A DNA stretch of 64,000 nt, taken from Peptoclostridium acidaminophilum DSM 3953. Lineage in GTDB: Bacteria > Bacillota > Clostridia > Peptostreptococcales > Peptostreptococcaceae. The stretch is from positions 310,001 to 374,000 of the forward strand of contig NZ_CP007452.1 of the NCBI RefSeq assembly GCF_000597865.1, read 5' to 3'. The position numbers and the translations under genes were made by a program. The notes below the pieces were generated by a model. The model worked only from the letters and a program-made list of their open reading frames with translations. It made no database searches and was not told the origin of the DNA. This document shows positions 55,695 to 63,154 of this stretch, in pieces; the first letter of the stretch is position 1; the number at the start of each line of letters is the position of its first letter.

Positions 55695-55948
55695 CAATAG
55701 TTATAGGGATGAATAGCAAACCAGGCTGAATGCTAAATGTAAGGGGCCTCAATGCAAGAGGTCTACAGAAAGTGGAACCAAGATGACAAACTCCTATCCT
55801 GAAACATCCGAAGCAAAAAGGAGGAATGTTGGATAAGAAGTTTAGATGAAAGCTCGAAAAACAAAACTGAATATGAAACAAACAATCATGCTTATAACTG
55901 TTGACTCAGGCTATCAAAAGAATAAAAGATAGCCTGAGATATTTTTTT
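55695..55948 (+). ncRNA. Candidate structured non-coding RNA, about 210 nt plus terminator
   Basis: No coding ORF with a binding site fits this 500-base gap, yet a promoter and a strong terminator frame it. The two ends pair: 55695-55712 with 55886-55903, 17 of 18 positions paired (two G-U). Inside are three hairpins: TAGCA / TGCTA (55714-55718, 55731-55735), GGCCTC / GAGGTC (about 55745-55763) and a longer arm where AACTCCTATCC...AACATCC pairs with GGAATGTT..GGATAAGAAGTT. The terminator is CTCAGGCTATC / GATAGCCTGAG (55905-55915, 55928-55938) plus T7. The multibranched fold with closing stem does not look like rod-shaped 6S RNA; raiA/SAR-type RNA of Clostridia is one idea to test. I did not recognise the family. 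Confidence 0.6.
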
Positions 55949-55950
55949 GC

Positions 55951-55990
55951 AAAAAAACGAGCCCAGTCCGTATTATTTGATCCGGGCTCG
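55951..55990 (-). terminator. Terminator of the ferredoxin-like gene (minus strand)
   Basis: CGAGCCC / GGGCTCG (55958-55964, 55984-55990); on the minus strand it is followed by seven Ts. Together with the ncRNA terminator it forms a convergent transcription end. Confidence 0.85.
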
Positions 55991-56036
55991 CATTCAAATT
56001 GTGTGCAGAGCATAATTATTATAGCAGAAGGGTTGC

Positions 56037-56780
56037 CTATTTGTCGGATACTACAGTGCCGTCGAGAGCTACTGTAACCTCTCTGTAGGGAACTATCTTC
56101 TTGGAATTGAGTATGGCCTGCTTTACTGAGGAGATTATTCCAGAGCAGCATGGAACCTCCATCCTGACAACAGTGATACTCTTTATGTCGTTGGCTGAGA
56201 ATAGCTCAGAGAGCTTGTCTTCGTAATACTTGTTGTCGTCAAGCTTGGGGCAGCCTATGAGAGTCACTCTACCTTTTATGAAGTCGTTGTGGAAGCCTGC
56301 ATAGGCATATGCTGTGCAGTCTGCCGCAATAAGCACGTCGGCGCCATTGAAATAGTCTGCTGCAGGGTTTACAAGCTTTATCTGCACAGGCCACTGGGAA
56401 AGTTGGGACTTTTGCTCCGAAGCCAGGGTGGCTGAAGGAGCTGCAGCTTTTGGGGCCGGAGCAGAGGAAACAACATTAAGCGTTTTTGCCATAGTACCGG
56501 GGCAGCCGCAAGGCATTGGCTCTATTCCAGCTTCTGCTGCGTTCTTGGCCTGGAGCTCCTTTACGGCTTCGTCATCATATGGTGCAGCGTCTCTTTCTAT
56601 CATTGTTATTGCGTTTGTAGGACATGCTGGAAGGCAGTCTCCGAGTCCGTCGCAGTATTTGTCGTGTATTAGCCTTGCCTTGCCTTCCACCATCTGTATT
56701 GCTCCCTCGTGACACGCAGAGGCGCAAAGCCCGCAGCCGTTGCACAGATCTTCATTTATGCTTATTATTTTTCTTTTCAT
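56037..56780 (-). CDS. Ferredoxin-like 4Fe-4S protein with C-terminal cysteine domain
   Basis: 247 residues. First cluster motif CNGCGLCASACHEGA (CxxCxxCxxxC); second CDGLGDCLPACP. An Ala/Pro-rich linker follows CGCPG (about residues 85-130). The C-terminal domain has further cysteines in LIAADCTAYAYAGFHNDF, LIGCPKLDDNKYY and MEVPCCSGI. The protein type is widely conserved in Clostridia, often near Crp/Fnr or hybrid-cluster protein genes; the reaction is unknown to me. ATG at 56780 after GAGAGGATGG; an upstream open extension of 48 residues is not protein-like. Divergent from the Crp/Fnr gene. Confidence 0.88.
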   Translation of the reverse strand: MKRKIISINEDLCNGCGLCASACHEGAIQMVEGKARLIHDKYCDGLGDCLPACPTNAITMIERDAAPYDDEAVKELQAKNAAEAGIEPMPCGCPGTMAKTLNVVSSAPAPKAAAPSATLASEQKSQLSQWPVQIKLVNPAADYFNGADVLIAADCTAYAYAGFHNDFIKGRVTLIGCPKLDDNKYYEDKLSELFSANDIKSITVVRMEVPCCSGIISSVKQAILNSKKIVPYREVTVALDGTVVSDK

Positions 56781-56891
56781 AGTAACATACCATCCTCTCG
56801 AAAATAGATTTATATATCGCACTGTTATATAGATTCCCCAATCACGATAGACACAACTAAATTTATATAGTTTTTGCTGCCTTGATTTTAT

Positions 56892-56931
56892 TATAATGGA
56901 GTATGGGTATAAAACAAGTAACATCAGTTAC
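56892..56931 (+). promoter_or_regulatory. Promoter -10 and palindromic site of the Crp/Fnr-type gene
   Basis: TATAAT at 56892-56897 without a good -35, followed by GTAAC-ATCA-GTTAC (56918-56931), a perfect 5-bp-arm palindrome about 15 bases past the expected start. Such a place suits autorepression by a Crp/Fnr-family dimer. Inference from position and symmetry. Confidence 0.5.
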
Positions 56932-56956
56932 AAACAATAAAAATCCGGAGGAAATT

Positions 56957-57637
56957 ATGGATAGGATGATTCCGATTTATCTGTCAAAGAGCATGCTTTT
57001 CAGGGGATTTTCTGCAGACGATGTAGAAAGAGTGATTTCAAAGGCGGATTACAGGCTTAAAAAATATTCCAAGGGCGAGCTCATAGCCATAGAAGGTCAT
57101 GAGTGTAGCAGTATAGGCATAGTTATGAGCGGAGATGTGGTAGTCCAGAAGGTTTACTTTTCGGGAAAGGTTGTTAATCTCACGAAGCTTTCACGCGGAG
57201 ACGTATTCGGCGAGGTCATAGTGTTTTCAAACCATAGGGAGTACCCTGCGACGATACTGTCTCAAAAGAGCTCAACTGTGCTCTTTATATCAAGGGAAAA
57301 CATAATAAGCCTGTGTAAGCAGGATGAACGTTTTCTTGAAAATTTCATGATGCAGCTCTCCAACAAGATACTAATGCTCAACAGGAAGGTTGAGAACCTC
57401 TCTTTAAAAACAATCAGGCAGAAGATATGCAAATTCTTGATAGAGGAGTACAAAAGGCAGAAGAATCTGAAGCTTAAAATCTCCACAAGCAGGAAGGATA
57501 TGGCTGAAAATTTCGGCATACCAAGGCCTTCGCTTTCCAGAGAGCTCATAAACATGAGGGATGAAGGGCTGATTGAGTTTGGCAAAGGATATATTGAGGT
57601 TATGGACATAGCGGCTATAGAGGATTTTCTTTTCTAG
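56957..57637 (+). CDS. Crp/Fnr-family transcriptional regulator
   Basis: 226 residues. N-terminal cyclic-nucleotide-binding-like beta roll (about 10-115: YSKGELIAIEGHECSSIGIV, FGEVIVFSNHREYPATILSQ), a dimer helix (about 120-150), and a C-terminal HTH (STSRKDMAENFGIPRPSLSR, about 180-200). No cysteine cluster for an Fnr-type iron-sulphur centre is present. ATG at 56957 after CCGGAGGAAATT. Divergent from the ferredoxin-like gene with 176 bases between, so it probably controls it. An HcpR-like nitrosative-stress role is possible but unproven. Confidence 0.9.
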   Translation: MDRMIPIYLSKSMLFRGFSADDVERVISKADYRLKKYSKGELIAIEGHECSSIGIVMSGDVVVQKVYFSGKVVNLTKLSRGDVFGEVIVFSNHREYPATILSQKSSTVLFISRENIISLCKQDERFLENFMMQLSNKILMLNRKVENLSLKTIRQKICKFLIEEYKRQKNLKLKISTSRKDMAENFGIPRPSLSRELINMRDEGLIEFGKGYIEVMDIAAIEDFLF

Positions 57638-57709
57638 TATGCATTTTACATAGGATGTTTTTGGGTAAAAGAATTACTAGCGGGAATTAAAGAATATGGG
57701 GGTGTATTT

Positions 57710-60199
57710 ATGATAGATACAAGAAAATGGGAGCTGGGGCCGGAGGATTTGAAATGCGGCTGCGACCTTTCGGATTACAATTTCAAAACGACAAAGGATC
57801 TCGATCCCCTCAGAGGAATAATAGGGCAAAACAGGGCGGCGGAAGCCATGAGCTTTGGCCTGAATATAAAAAAGAAAGGCTACAACGTATACGTGTCAGG
57901 ACTCAGCGGAACCGGCAGGACAAGTTATACAAAGTCGCTTGTCCAAAAGGTCGCCACAGCAAGGAAGGACAAAATCATAAATGACTGGGTATACGTCTAC
58001 AATTTCAAATCGCCTGATGAGCCAACAGCGCTGGCTTTCAATGCGGGGATTGGAAAGAGCTTTAAAAAAGATGTGGAGCTGACGGTTGAAAAGCTCGTTG
58101 AAGAGGTACCAAAGATTTTCTCGTCGCGGGAATACGAAATCAGAAGTGCCGAAATAGTTCAACGATATGAAAGGCTCAGCAAGAACATACTCATGGAGCT
58201 CAACGAGTTTGCAAGAAGCAAGGGGTTTGTGTTCCAGCAGACAAACCAGGGGCTCTTTAGCATACCGCTGAAGCCTGATGGGACCCCGATGGCTGACGAG
58301 GAGTACAAGAATCTGACTGAAGAGGACTACGACATAATAAAGAAAAAATCAATCCAGTTGAACAAGGAGATAAACGACTACCTGAACAGGATAAAAAGCC
58401 TTGAGGAGCAGTTCAGGGAGAGTCTGGAAGAGCTCGACAAGAGGACGGGAGACAGCATAGCAAGTTTCTTCATGGAAGTCCTTATAGAAGACTACGGCAA
58501 GGATGAGAAGGTGCTTTCATACATGAATGATATGAAGCACGACATAATTGACAACATCAACAAGTTCAAGGAGCCTAAAAGTCAGGAGCTTGCAAACCCG
58601 TTCCTAATGATGCAACAAAGAGACGACGGAAGATTTTTAATGAGATATCAGGTTAATTTATTCATAGACAACAGCGACAAGAGCGACCTTCCGATAGTAA
58701 ACGAGATTAACCCGACTTATTACAACCTCACAGGCATGATAGAGTATAAGAATGAGATGGGTCTTATGACTACGAATTTCATGCAGCTAAAGCCTGGAGC
58801 GCTCCACAGGGCCAACGGGGGTTTCCTCATACTCGATGTCAAGGACTTGTTCTCCCACCCGTTTGCATGGGAGGCTCTTCGAAGGGCTCTCAGGACGGAT
58901 TCCATAACAATGGAGACGCTAAACAAGCAGTATGGGTATATTGTAACATCAACGCTAAAGCCTGATCCGATAGATCTTGACATAAAGGTTATACTAATTG
59001 GAGACTACATGACGTACAGCCTGCTCTACGCTTACGACGAGGAATTCAGAAAGCAGTTCAGGATAATGGCCGACTTTGACGTGGAGTTCAAAAGGAACGA
59101 GGAGAACGTCATAAAGCTTGCCAGATTCATAAGGAGCCACTGTGAGGAAGTAGGGCTCAAGCATTTTGACAAGGGCGCTGTTGAGATGGTGGTAGAGTAC
59201 AGCTCGAGGATTGCTGAGGACAAGGACAAGCTCAGTGCCAGATTCAACCAGGTCGTGGAGATACTATATGAGGCGGAGGCATACAGCGACGAAAAAAATG
59301 AATATGTCACTGCTGACGATGTCATGAAGGCAATAGAGGGCAAGAAATACAGGAACAGCAAGTACGAGGAGAAGCTAAACGAGCTGTTCGAAGATGGAAC
59401 GCTGCTAATAGACATAGACGGCGAAAAAATCGGCCAGATTAACGGCCTTACTGTAATGGGAAGCGGCGAGTACAGCTTCGGCAAGCCTGCAAGGATGACT
59501 GCCTCCACTTACAAGGGCAAGGCTGGCATAATAAACATAGAAAGAGAGGTAAGGCACAGCGGAAGCATACATGACAAAGGGGTGCTCATACTCAGCGGAT
59601 ATCTGGGCGAAAAATACGGCAAGGAAAAACCCATATCCCTTACAACGTCCATAACATTTGAGCAGACATACTCGCATATAGACGGAGACAGCGCTTCGAG
59701 TACGGAGCTTTATGTAATCATCTCAAGCATAGCCGAAATACCTATAAAGCAGTATATAGCTGTTACAGGCTCCATAAGCCAAAAAGGTGAGATACAGCCT
59801 ATTGGCGGCGTGAACGAAAAGATAGAGGGTTTCTTTGACGTCTGCAAGATTAAAGGGCTCACCGGCAAGCAGGGAGTCTTAATACCAAAGACCAACGTCA
59901 AGAACCTCATGCTCAGGCAGGATGTAATAGACGCAGTCAGAGACGGCGTGTTCCACATATACTCAATAGAGCATGTAAACGAAGGCATTGAGATACTAAC
60001 AGGACTTCCTATAGAAGAAATAGACGAGAGGGTCTCAAAGAGGCTTAGGGAATCGGACGAAGATGAAGGCAAGGCTGATGAAAAAGCCTTGAAAGAGGAA
60101 CTGATGCAGCAGGAGCCGGCTCCGCAGGCAGGAATTGAGGAAGGCGGAGATGATGAAGACGAAAACAACGAAGACGAGGATGAGGAAAGAAAGCTTTAA
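57710..60199 (+). CDS. Lon-family protease with AAA_32-type N-terminus
   Basis: Serine-lysine protease of the Lon class, 829 residues. The N-terminal/ATPase part (about 1-560) has GLSGTGRTS where Walker A is expected, with Arg70 in the lysine place, a helical insertion (about 150-260), and the Walker B-like GGFLILDVKDLF. The C-terminal Lon protease domain (about 590-780) has catalytic Ser661 in DGDSASS and Lys704 in VNEKIEG, 43 residues apart as in E. coli Lon. The last 50 residues are very acidic. The family (LonC/YcbZ-like) differs from classic LonA by its N-terminus. ATG after a short G-run (GGGGGTG). Confidence 0.9.
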   Translation: MIDTRKWELGPEDLKCGCDLSDYNFKTTKDLDPLRGIIGQNRAAEAMSFGLNIKKKGYNVYVSGLSGTGRTSYTKSLVQKVATARKDKIINDWVYVYNFKSPDEPTALAFNAGIGKSFKKDVELTVEKLVEEVPKIFSSREYEIRSAEIVQRYERLSKNILMELNEFARSKGFVFQQTNQGLFSIPLKPDGTPMADEEYKNLTEEDYDIIKKKSIQLNKEINDYLNRIKSLEEQFRESLEELDKRTGDSIASFFMEVLIEDYGKDEKVLSYMNDMKHDIIDNINKFKEPKSQELANPFLMMQQRDDGRFLMRYQVNLFIDNSDKSDLPIVNEINPTYYNLTGMIEYKNEMGLMTTNFMQLKPGALHRANGGFLILDVKDLFSHPFAWEALRRALRTDSITMETLNKQYGYIVTSTLKPDPIDLDIKVILIGDYMTYSLLYAYDEEFRKQFRIMADFDVEFKRNEENVIKLARFIRSHCEEVGLKHFDKGAVEMVVEYSSRIAEDKDKLSARFNQVVEILYEAEAYSDEKNEYVTADDVMKAIEGKKYRNSKYEEKLNELFEDGTLLIDIDGEKIGQINGLTVMGSGEYSFGKPARMTASTYKGKAGIINIEREVRHSGSIHDKGVLILSGYLGEKYGKEKPISLTTSITFEQTYSHIDGDSASSTELYVIISSIAEIPIKQYIAVTGSISQKGEIQPIGGVNEKIEGFFDVCKIKGLTGKQGVLIPKTNVKNLMLRQDVIDAVRDGVFHIYSIEHVNEGIEILTGLPIEEIDERVSKRLRESDEDEGKADEKALKEELMQQEPAPQAGIEEGGDDEDENNEDEDEERKL

Positions 60200-60227
60200 G
60201 TAAGAAAAGTGAACAAACATAAAAAAT

Positions 60228-60279
60228 AAGAGGAGGGTGCTTATGTGTCTGAAGCTTGACACACAAGAACCCTCCTCTT
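60228..60279 (-). terminator. Convergent terminator between the Lon-like gene and usp
   Basis: AAGAGGAGGGT / ACCCTCCTCTT (60228-60238, 60269-60279) with a nested TGTGTC / GACACA stem (60244-60249, 60258-60263). On the minus strand it is followed by TTATTTTTTATG, so it mainly ends usp transcription. Confidence 0.85.
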
Positions 60280-60290
60280 GTGTTGCAGTT

Positions 60291-60743
60291 TTATCTGAGT
60301 ATTAGAATTGGTGTGGCCGAATGGTGGACAACCTTGTCTGTTACGCTGCCGAGAGTAAATCTTCTGGCAGCGCCCATGCCATGTGTGCACATTATGATAA
60401 TGTCCAGATTTTCAAGCTCGCTCATTTCCAATATTATGTCGGCGGCATGTCCGAAACCGACGTATGTCCTGATTCTCGAATGACTAAAGCCATTGAGGTA
60501 TTTGAGCGCATCTGAAAGCAGATTAAGATGGACTCTGCCGTATTCATGATGCATTATTGTTTCGGCCACAAAGTCATCAGGCATTATTTCAATATAGGGA
60601 CGATCCGGCGGAGTTGGCATAAATGTCTTTTGGACGGTCACTAGTAGTATTTCATATTCGGACATTCCAGCTACAAATTCTTTGACATAGCCCAGAGCCT
60701 TGTAGGAAGAATCCGAGCCATCAAAGGGAAGGAGAATTTTCAC
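60291..60743 (-). CDS. Universal stress protein (UspA family)
   Basis: 150 residues of the Usp alpha/beta fold: KILLPFDGSDSSYKALGYVK at the N-terminus, and the ATP-binding pattern CTHGMGAARRFTLGSVTDKV with VVHHSATPILIL at the C-terminus. Probably an ATP-binding Usp involved in starvation or stress survival. GTG start at 60743 after AAAGGAGGG. Downstream of the formyl-THF cyclo-ligase by 27 bases on the same strand, so cotranscribed. Confidence 0.93.
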   Translation of the reverse strand: MKILLPFDGSDSSYKALGYVKEFVAGMSEYEILLVTVQKTFMPTPPDRPYIEIMPDDFVAETIMHHEYGRVHLNLLSDALKYLNGFSHSRIRTYVGFGHAADIILEMSELENLDIIIMCTHGMGAARRFTLGSVTDKVVHHSATPILILR

Positions 60744-60770
60744 GGCAAGCCCTCCTTTAGTCAGTATTTT

Positions 60771-61358
60771 TTAGCCTTTATTGCATATTTTGATTATCCT
60801 GTCTTCAGTGACAACCATGTCTACTGTCGCATCGAATGCATCGTGGGGCACGGAATCATGAAGCTGCAGCTCGAAGGCCACTCCTACACTGACTACCGCC
60901 CCATTATCTATCGAGGAGAGAAATCTGTCGTAGAAGCCTGCGCCATAGCCTACCCTGTAGCCGTATTTGTCGAAAGCCACTCCTGGAACTATTATGACGT
61001 CGAGTTTTTCCTTGTCGAAAACCCTGACGTATTCAGGCTTGGGCTCGAGGAGTCCATATTTGGAAATTTGAAGCTCGCTGTCCGGATCTTTAAGCAACGA
61101 AGGTATGAGCTGCCTGCCCTTGAATACGGAAATGGGAATAACCACGTTCTTGTCGTTTGAAAGGCAGTAGTCTATAAGCTGTCTTGTCTGCACCTCATTT
61201 CTAAAGTCGATATAGGTCATTATGCTCCTGGCTTTCCTTATGCAATCAAGTGATGTGAGCTTTTCAAATATTTTTTGAGACTTTAGCTCCACTTCCTCGC
61301 TGCTTTGGCGTTCCCTGTCTGCAATTGCTTTGTTTCTGAACTCTGACTTGCTCATCAT
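60771..61358 (-). CDS. fau: 5-formyltetrahydrofolate cyclo-ligase
   Basis: Converts 5-formyl-THF to 5,10-methenyl-THF with ATP, recovering folate for one-carbon metabolism. 195 residues. KSEFRNKAIADRERQS at the N-terminus, FRNEVQTRQLID, IVPGVAFDKYGYRVGYGAGF then YDRFL (ATP-binding), and HDSVPHDAFDATVDMVVTED are typical. ATG at 61358 (or 61355) after GGAGGC; the in-frame TTG at 61373 lies beside the binding site. First gene of a two-gene minus-strand unit with usp. Confidence 0.93.
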   Translation of the reverse strand: MMSKSEFRNKAIADRERQSSEEVELKSQKIFEKLTSLDCIRKARSIMTYIDFRNEVQTRQLIDYCLSNDKNVVIPISVFKGRQLIPSLLKDPDSELQISKYGLLEPKPEYVRVFDKEKLDVIIVPGVAFDKYGYRVGYGAGFYDRFLSSIDNGAVVSVGVAFELQLHDSVPHDAFDATVDMVVTEDRIIKICNKG

Positions 61359-61395
61359 ACTAGTAGCCTCCAAAAATAATAGTAGTCTATACAGA

Positions 61396-61425
61396 TTGAA
61401 GAATTATGTGTTTTACTGTTATAAT
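61396..61425 (+). promoter_or_regulatory. Promoter of the ftsEX operon
   Basis: TTGAAG (61396-61401), 18 bases, TATAAT (61420-61425) with TGT extension. The leader is about 145 bases. Confidence 0.6.
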
Positions 61426-61468
61426 AAAATTGTTGCCAATAAAACGATTTTAAAACAGTATTTATAAG

Positions 61469-61483
61469 ATTAATCGGATTAAT
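61469..61483. promoter_or_regulatory. Palindrome in the ftsE leader
   Basis: ATTAATC-G-GATTAAT, 7-bp arms, about 45 bases past the ftsE -10. Possible operator; AT-rich sequence makes chance occurrence possible. Confidence 0.3.
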
Positions 61484-61575
61484 TCTATTTTCAGGGAAAA
61501 CAGTTTAATATACAGAAAATTCTACATAGATTATCAAATGGCGTCAAGCCAAAAGAATTTTTAGGAGTGGTAATA

Positions 61576-62259
61576 TTGATTAAATTTGAGAATGTAAACA
61601 TGGAGTATAAAAACGGCAAGAAAGCACTTATAGATGCAAACATAGAAATAGGCAAGGGTGAGTTCGTATTCATAGTGGGCTCTTCGGGAGCCGGCAAATC
61701 CACATTCATAAAGCTCCTGCTTAAGGAGCAGGAGCCAAGCAGCGGCAGCATAGTAATAGATGGGTGTGAGACAACATCGCTGTCAAAGCGCAAAATACCC
61801 CGTTTGAGAAGAAATATGGGTGTGGTGTTCCAGGATTTCAGGCTGTTGCCCAACAAGACAGTATACGAGAATGTGGCTTTTGCCATGGAGATAACAGGCC
61901 ACAGCGGCAAGGATATAAGGAGAAAGGTTCCGTTCGTGCTTGGAATGGTGGGACTTAGCTCCAAAGCCAAATCATATCCGGGAGAGCTATCGGGAGGAGA
62001 GCAGCAGAGGGTCAGCATAGCAAGGGCCATAATAAACAAGCCAGCGCTTCTAATTGCAGACGAGCCTACGGGTAACCTTGATCCCCAGAATTCATGGGAT
62101 ATAATGAGACTTCTAAAGGACATCAATAGAAGAGGAACTACAGTGCTAATAGCCACTCACGCCAAGGAATTGGTCGACGAGATGAAACAAAGGGTTATAG
62201 AGCTCGATGGTGGCAGGATAGTAAGGGATGAAGAAAGGGGAAGTTACGAAAATGTTTAG
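61576..62259 (+). CDS. ftsE: Cell division ATP-binding protein FtsE
   Basis: ABC ATPase that powers FtsX to control wall hydrolases at the septum. 227 residues. Walker A GSSGAGKST (Lys41), signature LSGGEQQRVSIARAI, Walker B ALLIADEPTGNLDP, and the FtsE-typical GVVFQDFRLLPNKTVYENVA. TTG at 61576 is preferred, 8 bases after AGGAG; it yields MIKFENVNMEYKNGKKAL, the family N-terminus. Overlaps ftsX by 8 bases. Confidence 0.95.
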   Translation: MIKFENVNMEYKNGKKALIDANIEIGKGEFVFIVGSSGAGKSTFIKLLLKEQEPSSGSIVIDGCETTSLSKRKIPRLRRNMGVVFQDFRLLPNKTVYENVAFAMEITGHSGKDIRRKVPFVLGMVGLSSKAKSYPGELSGGEQQRVSIARAIINKPALLIADEPTGNLDPQNSWDIMRLLKDINRRGTTVLIATHAKELVDEMKQRVIELDGGRIVRDEERGSYENV

Positions 62260-63142
62260 CAGCATATTTTACAACATCAAGGAGGGCTTCAAGGGGATAT
62301 GGAGAAACAGGCCTATGGCTTTGGCTTCAGTAAGCTCCGTAGCGGCATCTCTTTTCATTTTGGGCATAATAATAATATTAGTGCTCAACATAAATTCCTT
62401 CACGCTGACAATGCAAAACAAGTTCGACAAGATGCAGGTGTATCTCGAGGATGGCATGGACACACAGGAGATATATGACATCAAGGAAGATATAGAATCC
62501 ATTGACGGGGTGGACTCGGCGGAGTTTGAATCTAGCAAGGACGCATTTGTTAAGCTTCAGAAGAGATGGGGTAAGGATGCATACCTGCTAGAGGGTATGG
62601 AAACCTCGCTTCAGAATTCGTTCATAGTCAATCTTGAAAGCCTGGAATCGGCCGATGCCGTTTTTGCACAGCTAAAGTCGCTAGATGGAGTCGAAGACAT
62701 AAAGTATTACAAGGACGTAATAAGCAAGCTAGTCAAGATATCGGCATGGATAAGAAACATCGGGCTGGCGCTCATAGTGCTGCTCTCGTCCGTATCGCTG
62801 TTTGTGATATCAAACACTATAAAGATAGCTCTGTATGCAAGGCGCAGGGAGATAAACATAATGAAATACATAGGAGCCACAAACTGGTTCATAAGGGGGC
62901 CGTTCCTCGTCGAGGGCATGGTGCTCGGAGGAATCGGAGCTCTTGCATCTCTTGGCTTAATAAGCGTCTGCTACAAGTATATCTATATCAAGTTAAACAG
63001 CAATTCGTACTGGGCGATGATGAGCAACGTGCTTTCGCTGGACGAGATATTCTCAAGCCTGATTATAATATTTGCGGTTATGGGCATAGGTATAGGCATG
63101 CTCGGGAGTCTCATATCACTTAAAAAACATCTTGAGGTGTAA
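62252..63142 (+). CDS. ftsX: Cell division membrane protein FtsX
   Basis: Four-helix membrane partner of FtsE, 296 residues. The N-terminal IKEGFKGIWRNRPMALASVS is diagnostic; helix 1 is about 26-48, followed by an outside loop (about 50-165, QVYLEDGMDTQEIYDIKEDI) that contacts the hydrolase, and three C-terminal helices with INIMKYIGATNWFIRGPFLV. ATG at 62252 inside the ftsE end, GGGG site upstream. Followed at once by an M23 peptidase gene. Confidence 0.95.
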   Translation: MFSSIFYNIKEGFKGIWRNRPMALASVSSVAASLFILGIIIILVLNINSFTLTMQNKFDKMQVYLEDGMDTQEIYDIKEDIESIDGVDSAEFESSKDAFVKLQKRWGKDAYLLEGMETSLQNSFIVNLESLESADAVFAQLKSLDGVEDIKYYKDVISKLVKISAWIRNIGLALIVLLSSVSLFVISNTIKIALYARRREINIMKYIGATNWFIRGPFLVEGMVLGGIGALASLGLISVCYKYIYIKLNSNSYWAMMSNVLSLDEIFSSLIIIFAVMGIGIGMLGSLISLKKHLEV

Positions 63143-63154
63143 GGAGGGAACGAT

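Noticed and set aside
55609-55881. Minus-strand ORF of 90 codons over the ncRNA region
   Set aside because: No ribosome binding site, odd composition, and it lies opposite a well-folded RNA with its own terminator.
55695-55903. 6S RNA identity for the ncRNA
   Set aside because: Closing stem and size fit, but the interior is multibranched rather than one rod with a central bubble. Left open for a covariance search.
56781-56924. 48-residue N-terminal extension of the ferredoxin-like protein
   Set aside because: It runs through the divergent promoter region, and the ATG at 56780 has a proper binding site.
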